From: Syntrophaceae bacterium UBA2208
Lineage (GTDB): Bacteria; Desulfobacterota; BSN033; UBA1163
Direction of reading: 5' to 3'
Assembly: GCA_002327885.1 (NCBI GenBank)
Contig: DCUS01000240.1
Coordinates: 133 to 5,904 of the forward strand
DNA length: 5,772 bases
Both the position numbers and the translations under genes were made by a program. The stretch's first letter is position 1. Each line of letters begins with the position of its first letter. Below, one piece after another: positions 1-5,654 of the stretch. The notes beneath the pieces were generated by a model. That model ran no database searches, had not been told where the DNA came from, and saw only the letters and a list, made by a program, of their open reading frames with translations.

Positions 1-451
1 CAAGTAAAATATTTCGGCTGTACCGAGTGAGTTGATCAGGGGTCAACTTTGAGTCACTCACAACTTCAAATCCAGCGGCCTTCCATCCATTATATCCTTT
101 TGCCATAGAGAAAACCTGTTTATATCCCATCCCCTTTAAAGCCTTAGCGGCAGAAAGGGACCTTACCCCAGCGGCACAATAAGCAATGACTGGAACATCC
201 TTTTCGGGTAAAAGGGCCTGAGCCTTCTCTTCCAGGAGGCCCTTCGGAATGAAAACAGCTCCATTGATATAACCCAAAGCAATTTCTTCTTTTTCGCGAA
301 CATCAAGGAGAATGACTCGATCCCTTTTTTCAAGAATGTGATGAGTCTCCTCAACAGATATTTTAGGGACCCTCTTTCTTGTTCCGTTGTAGTATCCTTT
401 TAATGTGGTATGGACAGTTCGCCAAAATAAACTTTTCAATACATCGATCAT
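1..451 (-). CDS. Rhodanese-MoeB/ThiF (E1-like) fusion protein, N-terminal part, runs off window
   Basis: The gene reads right to left and is cut by the left edge; about 150 residues are visible. Residues 30-130 form a rhodanese domain: an LLDVRE segment (48-53), the active-site loop CAAGVRS starting at Cys92 (the persulfide-carrying cysteine in this family), and a typical C-terminal GYNGWKAAGF. Directly after it, LTPDQLTRYSRNILL (136-150) matches the start of MoeB/ThiF/HesA adenylyltransferases, which activate the C-terminal glycine of ubiquitin-like sulfur carriers. The rhodanese therefore precedes the E1 domain, the reverse of MOCS3/MoeZ. The start at 451 is the only ATG after an in-frame stop, with purine-rich AAGGGAAAG upstream. 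The sulfur carrier is not in the window. Likely role: transferring sulfur from a persulfide to a carrier used for molybdopterin, thiamine or sulfur amino acid synthesis; which one cannot be decided here. Residues 1-29 have no clear family match. Confidence 0.85.
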   Translation of the reverse strand, partial: MIDVLKSLFWRTVHTTLKGYYNGTRKRVPKISVEETHHILEKRDRVILLDVREKEEIALGYINGAVFIPKGLLEEKAQALLPEKDVPVIAYCAAGVRSLSAAKALKGMGYKQVFSMAKGYNGWKAAGFEVVSDSKLTPDQLTRYSRNILL

Positions 452-499
452 TTTTCTTTCCCTTTGTCTCCTTGGCCCATTTGAAAATGGCTATTGCCA

Positions 500-528
500 A
501 TCCCTTGGTCGGGATAAAAATATTTATC
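500..528. repeat. Two overlapping short inverted repeats in the 5' UTR of the rhodanese-E1 gene
   Basis: ATCCC (500-504) pairs with GGGAT (511-515) across a 6-base loop. GATAAA (513-518) pairs with TTTATC (523-528) across a 4-base centre. The two share three bases, so as RNA they would be alternatives. They fall downstream of the predicted minus-strand transcription start and could be mRNA hairpins or a second protein site. AT-rich DNA yields such repeats by chance fairly often. Confidence 0.3.
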
Positions 529-542
529 ATTGCTTCTTGACA

Positions 543-571
543 AATATACCACAATGTGGCACTCTTTTCAA
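543..571 (-). promoter_or_regulatory. Sigma70 promoter for the rhodanese-E1 gene
   Basis: Read on the minus strand, the -35 box is TTGAAA (566-571) and the -10 box is TATATT (543-548), with an exact 17-base spacer. The three bases before the -10 box are TGG, giving an extended -10 (TGn). The predicted transcription start is near 536, leaving a 5' UTR of about 85 bases before the ATG at 451. The assignment rests on consensus matching only. Confidence 0.6.
549..559. promoter_or_regulatory. Candidate operator: 5-1-5 inverted repeat CCACA-A-TGTGG
   Basis: CCACAATGTGG is a perfect inverted repeat with a one-base centre. It lies inside the spacer of the minus-strand promoter and about 45 bases before the start of the divergent HTH gene. 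A repressor bound here would block RNA polymerase on the rhodanese-E1 promoter and could also affect the HTH gene. The HTH protein encoded next to it is the natural candidate ligand, by analogy with divergent autoregulated pairs; this is an inference. Confidence 0.4.
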
Positions 572-603
572 GATAACTTTTTCCTTTTAAGGAAGGAGCA
601 TCA

Positions 604-999
604 ATGCATTATTCTGAGTTTCATGCTTTTCGTCAGAAACTCCAAAAGACACAGAAACAACTATCAGAACTTCTTGGGACCTCTCTCAAAGCCATTCAGA
701 GCTTTGAGCAAGGCTGGCGCAAGGTTCCTGGGCATATCGAACGACAACTGCTGTTTTTACTAACAATGAAGAAAAAAGATGTTAAAAAGATTCGTTCCTG
801 CTGGGAGATTCAGAATTGTCCTCCTCAAACTCGTCAACTTTGTCCGGCATGGGAATTTAAAGCAGGGCATCTCTGCTGGTTTATCAATGGGACCATTTGC
901 CAAGGGAAACCTCAAAATAGCTGGAACCATAAAATGAAGATCTGTCGAAAAAGCGATGTTCTTTCTAACCATGTAAACGTTACTGGATCGGGAAGGTGA
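604..999 (+). CDS. XRE-type helix-turn-helix protein with C-terminal two-CW cysteine module
   Basis: The product has 131 residues. Residues 4-50 form an XRE/Cro-like HTH, with TQKQLSELLGTSLKAIQSFE (16-35) as the helix-turn-helix core. After a Lys-rich linker (56-64), residues 65-120 hold six cysteines (66, 72, 80, 91, 99, 114), including two Cys-Trp pairs at 66-67 and 91-92. This resembles the small 'two-CW' domains of deltaproteobacterial proteins, which I expect to bind metal or sense redox state. Family members as I recall them end in a CxxC pair; here the last position is Ser117. The start is supported by AAGGAAGGAG six bases upstream. The gene is divergent from the rhodanese-E1 gene and lies just before the metY leader, so a regulator of sulfur metabolism is plausible. 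Its ligand and target are unknown. Confidence 0.8.
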   Translation: MHYSEFHAFRQKLQKTQKQLSELLGTSLKAIQSFEQGWRKVPGHIERQLLFLLTMKKKDVKKIRSCWEIQNCPPQTRQLCPAWEFKAGHLCWFINGTICQGKPQNSWNHKMKICRKSDVLSNHVNVTGSGR

Positions 1000-1001
1000 A
1001 G

Positions 1002-1094
1002 ATGGGGCCAACCAAGAAAAGAAATATTAAATCTATGATAATGTGCTGCATGGCCATGCGTTGTCTTACGGAGTTGGGAGGTCCGCTCATGTAA
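1002..1094 (+). CDS. Met/Cys-rich leader peptide of the metY operon (attenuator uORF)
   Basis: This is a 30-residue ORF, too short for routine gene calling. It starts MGPTKKRNIKS and continues MIMCCMAMRC (residues 12-21), then LTELGGPLM and TAA at 1092-1094. It has six Met and three Cys, seven of them within ten consecutive codons (1035-1064). The ATG at 1002 lies two bases after the HTH gene's stop and has AAGGTGA just upstream, so translation may be coupled to that gene. Alternative in-frame starts at 1035 and 1041 keep all or nearly all of the Met/Cys run but lack a good Shine-Dalgarno. The stop codon sits in the 5' arm of the antiterminator hairpin. The likely role is regulatory: ribosomes stall on the Met/Cys codons when the charged tRNAs are scarce. 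The peptide itself probably has no function. Conservation could not be tested. Confidence 0.7.
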   Translation: MGPTKKRNIKSMIMCCMAMRCLTELGGPLM

Positions 1095-1133
1095 ATATTG
1101 CCACACTCTATTTACAGAATCGGACAACCCACT
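1072..1133 (+). promoter_or_regulatory. Antiterminator hairpin of the metY attenuator
   Basis: The RNA can form about 19 base pairs in three stacked blocks. 1072-1078 (AGTTGGG, one U bulged) pairs with 1128-1133 (CCCACT). 1081-1085 (GTCCG) pairs with 1121-1125 (CGGAC). 1090-1097 (TGTAAATA) pairs with 1109-1116 (TATTTACA). The blocks are separated by symmetric 2x2 and 4x4 internal loops and capped by an 11-base loop. The 3' arm uses six of the eight bases of the terminator's 5' arm, so the two hairpins exclude each other. A ribosome at the leader stop codon (1092-1094) would cover the 5' arm, while one stalled on the Met/Cys codons (1035-1064) would leave most of it free. Confidence 0.7.
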
Positions 1134-1170
1134 ACTATAAGAAGAATGGTCAGTGGGTTTTTTATTATTT
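1126..1170 (+). terminator. Intrinsic terminator upstream of metY (attenuator)
   Basis: AACCCACT (1126-1133) pairs perfectly with AGTGGGTT (1152-1159) across an 18-base loop, followed by a T-rich run (1158-1170). It lies 44 bases before the metY start, and no convincing promoter follows it. A simple terminator for the HTH gene would therefore leave metY without an obvious promoter. Together with the leader ORF and the competing hairpin, it is best read as a conditional terminator controlling metY and the genes after it. Confidence 0.75.
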
Positions 1171-1213
1171 ATTCCATTTAACCCAAATACCATAAAACGA
1201 AGGAGGTCAAAAA

Positions 1214-2512
1214 ATGACAACAAGGGGATTTGAAACCTTAGCACTTCACGCTGGACAGGAAGTTCCTGACCCAACCACAGGGGCAAGAGCAGTACCCATT
1301 TATCAGACGACATCCTATGTCTTTCAAAATACGGAGCATGCAGCAAACCTCTTTGCACTCAAAGAGTTCGGTAATATTTACACCCGGATCATGAACCCGA
1401 CAAACGATATTTTTGAAAAAAGGATTGCCGCCATTGAAGGGGGCACGGGGGCCTTGGCAGTGGCTTCAGGGCAGGCTGCCGAGACTTTTGCCTTACTGGC
1501 AATAACGCAGGTGGATGATGAGATTATTTCTGCCAATAACTTATACGGAGGAACCTATCAACTATTTCACTATACCTTTCCTAAATTGGGAAGAAAGGTG
1601 AAATTTGTCGACTCAACAAAGCCGGTTGAATTTAAGAAGGCCATTACGAAAAAGACAAAGGCCATCTTTGCAGAAACGATTGGTAATCCCAAGCTGGATG
1701 TCCCGGATTTTGAATCCATCGCTCAAATTGCCCATCAAGCTGGTGTTCCATTGGTCGTCGATAATACGGTAGGTATCGGCATTGTTAAACCTATCGAACA
1801 TGGAGCGGATATTATTGTCGACTCCGCAACAAAGTATATCGGCGGGCATGGGACATCGATCGGAGGGATCATCGTCGATTCCGGAAAGTTCGATTGGAGC
1901 AATGGCAATTTTCCTGAATTTACTGAACCGGACCCAAGTTATCACGGTTTGAAATTCTGGGATACTTTTGGGAATTTCCCTGGCTTGGGGAATATGGCCT
2001 TTATTATTAAAGTGAGGGTTCAACTCCTCCGTGATCTGGGAGCACCTTTGAGCCCTTTTAATGCATTTTTATTTCTTCAAGGATTAGAGACTCTACCTTT
2101 AAGGGTGAAGAGACATTCAGAAAATGCACTTACGATCGCCCAATTTCTAAGGAACCATTCTTTGGTTACTTGGGTGAATTATCCGGGATTGGAGGAACAT
2201 CCAAGTCATCCATTGGCAGTCAAATATCTAAAGGGAAATTTTGGAGGTCTGGTGGGTTTTGGGATAAAAGGCGGACTTGAATCTGGGAAAAGGTTTATTG
2301 AATCGGTGAAGCTTCTTTCTCATCTCGCCAACATTGGAGATGCAAAAAGCCTTGTCATTCACCCCGCATCAACAACCCATCAGCAACTGACTCGAAAAGA
2401 ACAAGAGGAGACAGGGGTGACAGAAGATTTTATTCGACTCTCCATCGGTTTAGAAGATGTAGAGGATATCAAGGAGGATATTAATCAGGGTTTGAAGAAA
2501 GCGGTGAGATAA
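1214..2512 (+). CDS. metY: O-acetylhomoserine sulfhydrylase (homocysteine synthase)
   Basis: The product is a 432-residue cytosolic PLP enzyme of the Cys/Met metabolism family, normal length for MetY. It makes homocysteine and acetate from O-acetylhomoserine and sulfide. Visible landmarks: FETLALHAGQ (6-15), the YTRIMNPT segment (56-63) whose Tyr and Arg contact PLP phosphate from the neighbouring subunit, SGQAAE (85-90), LVVDNT with Asp183, and DSATKYIGGHG with the PLP-binding Lys207. The long FPEFTEPDPSYHG insert followed by FGNFPGLGN is typical of acetylhomoserine-type enzymes rather than MetB/MetZ. This argues that MetX next door makes the acetyl ester. The start is fixed by a near-perfect AAGGAGGT (1200-1207) six bases before the ATG. 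Expression is probably governed by the attenuator immediately upstream. CysK follows 105 bases downstream. Confidence 0.95.
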   Translation: MTTRGFETLALHAGQEVPDPTTGARAVPIYQTTSYVFQNTEHAANLFALKEFGNIYTRIMNPTNDIFEKRIAAIEGGTGALAVASGQAAETFALLAITQVDDEIISANNLYGGTYQLFHYTFPKLGRKVKFVDSTKPVEFKKAITKKTKAIFAETIGNPKLDVPDFESIAQIAHQAGVPLVVDNTVGIGIVKPIEHGADIIVDSATKYIGGHGTSIGGIIVDSGKFDWSNGNFPEFTEPDPSYHGLKFWDTFGNFPGLGNMAFIIKVRVQLLRDLGAPLSPFNAFLFLQGLETLPLRVKRHSENALTIAQFLRNHSLVTWVNYPGLEEHPSHPLAVKYLKGNFGGLVGFGIKGGLESGKRFIESVKLLSHLANIGDAKSLVIHPASTTHQQLTRKEQEETGVTEDFIRLSIGLEDVEDIKEDINQGLKKAVR

Positions 2513-2617
2513 ATTCATCAGAGAATTAATTGCGATCATGGCGATAGAGTAATTTCGGAAAACAGGGCTTCGGATAGACCAGACCAATCATCACTAACTT
2601 AAAAAGGGAGGATGAAT

Positions 2618-3595
2618 ATGGAAAAATTTTTCTCTGACAATTCATTGTCGATCGGCAACACACCCTTAGTGAAGATCAACAAAATGGCTCAAGGACTTAA
2701 AGCCACGATCCTCGGAAAGATTGAAGGTCGGAACCCAGCTTATTCCGTCAAGTGTCGGATTGGAGCCAATATGATCTGGGCAGCAGAAAGGCAGGGATTG
2801 CTTAAACCCGGGATGGAGATCATCGAGCCGACAAGTGGGAACACAGGCATTGCATTAGCCTTTGTGGCGGCTGTGAAAGGATATAGACTCAATGTCACCA
2901 TGCCCGAGACCATGTCGATGGAAAGGTGGAAGGTACTCGCTATCCTTGGAGCAAACATCATCTTAACACCAGGAGCAAAAGGAATGAGGGGAGCTGTCGA
3001 AGAAGCAGAGCGGATTGCGGTGTCGAGTCCAAAGTATTATATGCCGCAGCAGTTTAAGAATCCTGCAAATCCAGAGATCCATTTTAAGACCACAGGTCCT
3101 GAAATCTGGGAGCAGACAAATGGCGGGATGGATGTGCTCGTCTCTGGAATTGGGACTGGAGGAACCATTACGGGCGTTTCACGGTATATTAAGGGAGAAA
3201 AGAAGAAAACAATTATCAGTGTTGCTGTTGAACCAGCAGAAAGCCCTGTGATCACCCAACGCCTTGCAGGGAAGGACCTTAAGCCCGGGCCTCATAAGAT
3301 TCAGGGGATTGGTGCTGGATTCATTCCGGATACTCTGGATTTGTCAATGGTGGATCGAGTGGAACAGGTGACGAGCGAAGAGGCGATCGAGCATGCCAGG
3401 CGACTCGCCAGTGAGGAAGGTATTCTTTCCGGAGTGAGCTGTGGGGCGGCGATTGCTGTCGCTCTGAGGCTCGCGAGAACTGGTGATTTCAATGGGAATA
3501 ACATTGTCACCATCCTTCCTGACTCGGGCGAACGATATCTCAGCGGGCCGCTTTTTGAAGGATTGTTCAACGAAGTAGGTCTTCCCATTATATAA
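2618..3595 (+). CDS. cysK: Cysteine synthase A (O-acetylserine sulfhydrylase)
   Basis: The 325-residue PLP enzyme, close in sequence and length to E. coli CysK, makes cysteine from O-acetylserine and sulfide. Key sites: PLP Lys45 in NPAYSVKCRIG, the substrate loop TSGNTG (72-77), QQF with Gln145, the phosphate-binding loop GTGGT (179-183), and GPHKIQGIGAGFIP (224-237). Position 275 is Cys (GVSCGAA). The equivalent residue in the enteric enzyme is Ser272, which contacts the PLP ring nitrogen. I chose the ATG at 2618 because GGAGG (2607-2611) is six bases upstream; the ATG at 2612 abuts that site and would add only two residues. No terminator separates it from metY, so the pair is probably cotranscribed under the same attenuator. 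No serine acetyltransferase gene is in the window. Confidence 0.95.
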   Translation: MEKFFSDNSLSIGNTPLVKINKMAQGLKATILGKIEGRNPAYSVKCRIGANMIWAAERQGLLKPGMEIIEPTSGNTGIALAFVAAVKGYRLNVTMPETMSMERWKVLAILGANIILTPGAKGMRGAVEEAERIAVSSPKYYMPQQFKNPANPEIHFKTTGPEIWEQTNGGMDVLVSGIGTGGTITGVSRYIKGEKKKTIISVAVEPAESPVITQRLAGKDLKPGPHKIQGIGAGFIPDTLDLSMVDRVEQVTSEEAIEHARRLASEEGILSGVSCGAAIAVALRLARTGDFNGNNIVTILPDSGERYLSGPLFEGLFNEVGLPII

Positions 3596-3745
3596 CAAAT
3601 GCTGATGGCGTTGAACATATTGAGGGCTATGTTTCGTACTCTGTTTGTTAGCATCAAATAGATCAAAGGCTGTTTCTAAAATAGACTCTCTTTCTATACG
3701 ACACCAATAACGGGAGGGGCTTTGGTAACTCAGCATGGAGGGGAA

Positions 3746-4960
3746 ATGCCAGCCATAAATTTACTTGCTACAAAGATCCATGGGGTAAGACAGACATCCA
3801 AACGGAGCATTGGGATTCACAGGCCACTTTCAGATTCAGGGAAGAACAGTAGCGTGGGTGTTGTGAAAATAAACTATTTTTCTTTTGCCTCTCCCCCCAA
3901 TGAACTCTTTTTGGAGAGCGGTGAGAAACTCGGTCCGATTACTGTTGCCTGTGAGACCTATGGCGCATTGAATGATCAACGGTCAAATGCCATCCTGATT
4001 CCTCACGCTCTAACGGGTGACGCCCATGCTGCAGGTTTCCACGAGGGAGACAAAAATCCAGGTTGGTGGGACGACATGATTGGGCCAGGCAAGGCCTTTG
4101 ACACAGACAAGTACTTTGTCATCTGTTCAAATGTCCTCGGTGGCTGTAAGGGGACGACTGGTCCATCTTCAATCAACCCTGGGACAGCGAAACCATATGG
4201 TTTGGATTTTCCCATTATCAGCATCTCGGATATGGTCAATGTGCAGAAGCACCTGATCGACCATCTGAAGATTGATCAACTGCTTTCCGTGGCTGGTGGC
4301 TCCATGGGTGGGATGCAAGCCTTGGAGTGGCTGACTGCTTATCCCGAATGGCTCAAGAGCGCGGTCGTTATTGCCACGGCTGCAAAGCATTCGCCGCAAC
4401 AGATTGCATTTCACGAAGTAGGAAGGCAAGCGATTATGGCTGATCCCCTTTGGAAATACGGTGACTATTACGGCGGGCATGGTCCGGCTAAAGGCCTCGC
4501 TGTCGCTCGGATGATTGGCCATATTACCTATATGAGCGAAATCTCAATGGCTGAGAAATTCAGGAGGCGGCCTGGAGAGGAAAAGCTGCACAAATTCAGC
4601 GTCGGCTCCGAGGTGGAGGATTACCTCTACAACAGAGGGAATCATTTTGTAAAACGTTTCGATGCCAACTCCTATCTCTACATTACCCGAGCGATCGATT
4701 CCTTTGATGTTTCAAAAGGGAAAAATCTTTATGAAGTATTCAAGGGGATAAAAGCAAAAGTTCTTGTTTTAGCATTCAAGTCGGACTGGCTCTATCCGGC
4801 TTCTCAATCAAAAGAAATTGTAAAAGCCTTTAAGTTGGCGGGAGTGGACACAACTTATTGTGAGATCGATTCCACCTATGGACACGATGCGTTTCTCCTC
4901 GAGGTGGAGGAGGAGACACACCTGGTCAAACATTTTCTCCAGAAGGCATCTTCCGAATGA
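3746..4960 (+). CDS. metX: Homoserine O-acetyltransferase
   Basis: This alpha/beta-hydrolase fold enzyme transfers acetyl from acetyl-CoA to homoserine, feeding MetY. Visible: ESGEKLGPITVACETYG, HALTGDAHA, NVLGGCKGTTGPSSINP, the nucleophile elbow GGSMGG with Ser186, Asp347 in SDWLYP and His380 in YGHDAFL, which complete the triad. Acetyl rather than succinyl specificity is inferred mainly from the MetY-type partner. The start is uncertain. ATG 3746 has GGAGGGG at 3737-3743 (404 residues), TTG 3722 has GGGAGGGG at 3712-3719 (412), and GTG 3854 would match the usual family N-terminus (368) but has a weaker site. From 3746, roughly the first 36 residues (Arg/Lys/Ser-rich, no signal peptide) precede the conserved VGVVKINYFSF block. 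metW starts seven bases after the stop, so the two are surely cotranscribed. Confidence 0.93.
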   Translation: MPAINLLATKIHGVRQTSKRSIGIHRPLSDSGKNSSVGVVKINYFSFASPPNELFLESGEKLGPITVACETYGALNDQRSNAILIPHALTGDAHAAGFHEGDKNPGWWDDMIGPGKAFDTDKYFVICSNVLGGCKGTTGPSSINPGTAKPYGLDFPIISISDMVNVQKHLIDHLKIDQLLSVAGGSMGGMQALEWLTAYPEWLKSAVVIATAAKHSPQQIAFHEVGRQAIMADPLWKYGDYYGGHGPAKGLAVARMIGHITYMSEISMAEKFRRRPGEEKLHKFSVGSEVEDYLYNRGNHFVKRFDANSYLYITRAIDSFDVSKGKNLYEVFKGIKAKVLVLAFKSDWLYPASQSKEIVKAFKLAGVDTTYCEIDSTYGHDAFLLEVEEETHLVKHFLQKASSE

Positions 4961-4967
4961 GGGGAAA

Positions 4968-5603
4968 ATGGATATGAGGTCAGGGAGTATGCCATCTGAA
5001 ACTGCTTTGTTGGAATACAGGACCATCTTGAAGTGGATTCGTCAAGGTTCATCTGTTCTGGACCTTGGTTGCGGTAATGGTGAACTATTGGCATTGCTCG
5101 TTAAGGAAAGAAACGTAAAGGCTCAGGGAATCGAAATTGATGAACAAGCCATCTATAAGTGTGTTGCGAAGGGGTTAAGCGTCTTCCACGAGGACATCGA
5201 TCATGGTTTATCTGACTATTCAGATCAATCTTTCGATTATGTGATACTCAATCAAAGCTTTCAGCAGGTTAAAAATCCAGATATTGTCTTGGCAGAAGCT
5301 TTAAGAGTAGGTAGAGAGGTCATCGTTGGTTTCCCTAATTTTGCTCATTACCTCGCACGGTTTCAGATATTATTTAAGGGGAAAACGCCAGTGACACCCT
5401 CGCTGCCTTACGCATGGCATGACACACCTAATCTACATTTTTTAAGTATCTCAGACTTTATCGAGTATTGCCGGGGAAAAAATATCATAATTAAAAAGTC
5501 CTTCTTTCTCAAGGAAAACAGGGCAATAAAGTTATACCCAAATCTGTTTTCAGAGATAGGGATATTCCTCATTTCAAGTCAAAAACATGCTGAAGTTCAA
5601 TGA
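4968..5603 (+). CDS. metW: MetW, methyltransferase-fold methionine biosynthesis protein
   Basis: The product has 211 residues and belongs to the MetW family. It has a SAM-binding type motif VLDLGCGNGE (30-39), an acidic GIEID after strand two (54-58), and the family hallmark block GFPNFAHY, then TPVTPSLPYAWHDTPNLHFLS. MetW is almost always encoded next to MetX and is thought to assist or control it; its own methyl-transfer activity is unproven. The ATG at 4968 follows GAGGGG closely (about three bases). The ATG at 4974 has a more usual spacing and would drop two residues. A longer reading frame extends upstream to 4860, but that part overlaps metX and lacks family similarity. The seven-base gap from metX implies translational coupling. 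No intrinsic terminator is evident after the stop. Confidence 0.93.
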   Translation: MDMRSGSMPSETALLEYRTILKWIRQGSSVLDLGCGNGELLALLVKERNVKAQGIEIDEQAIYKCVAKGLSVFHEDIDHGLSDYSDQSFDYVILNQSFQQVKNPDIVLAEALRVGREVIVGFPNFAHYLARFQILFKGKTPVTPSLPYAWHDTPNLHFLSISDFIEYCRGKNIIIKKSFFLKENRAIKLYPNLFSEIGIFLISSQKHAEVQ

Positions 5604-5654
5604 AATGTTGCCCAGAGCTTTTTTATAAATCCTAATGAAAAAAATAGGTTGGCG

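Noticed and set aside
363..529. Minus-strand ORF of about 55 codons starting at 529 (MINIFIPTKG...), overlapping the start of the rhodanese-E1 gene in another frame.
   Set aside because: It shows no recognisable family, has a weak ribosome site very close to the predicted transcription start, and overlaps a clear protein-coding frame. I treat it as a shadow.
555..570. Sigma54 promoter (TGGCAC at 556-561) for the HTH gene.
   Set aside because: The -12 element should contain GC about ten bases after the GG; the sequence there is TTCA.
1048..1059. GCATGGCCATGC, a perfect 12-base palindrome within the leader ORF.
   Set aside because: It follows largely from the ATG and TGC codons of the leader. 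As an RNA hairpin it gives only four pairs, so it is not listed as a feature, though it could act as a weak pause site.
1000..1213. SAM riboswitch or T-box in the metY leader.
   Set aside because: No SAM-I, SAM-II or SAH core motif could be recognised, and the T-box antiterminator motif TGGNACCGCG is absent. The structure is explained by the uORF-linked hairpin pair.
3599..3661. Short ORF of 20 codons after cysK with three Met (MLMALNILRAMFRTLFVSIK), considered as a second leader peptide before metX.
   Set aside because: Met is not clustered and no Cys is present. No competing hairpins or terminator could be found between 3596 and 3745.
5604..5640. Intrinsic terminator after metW (CCCAGAGC followed by TTTTTT).
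   Set aside because: The T-run is not preceded by a stable hairpin; the best nearby pairing is AACAT with ATGTT (5 bp) well upstream of it.
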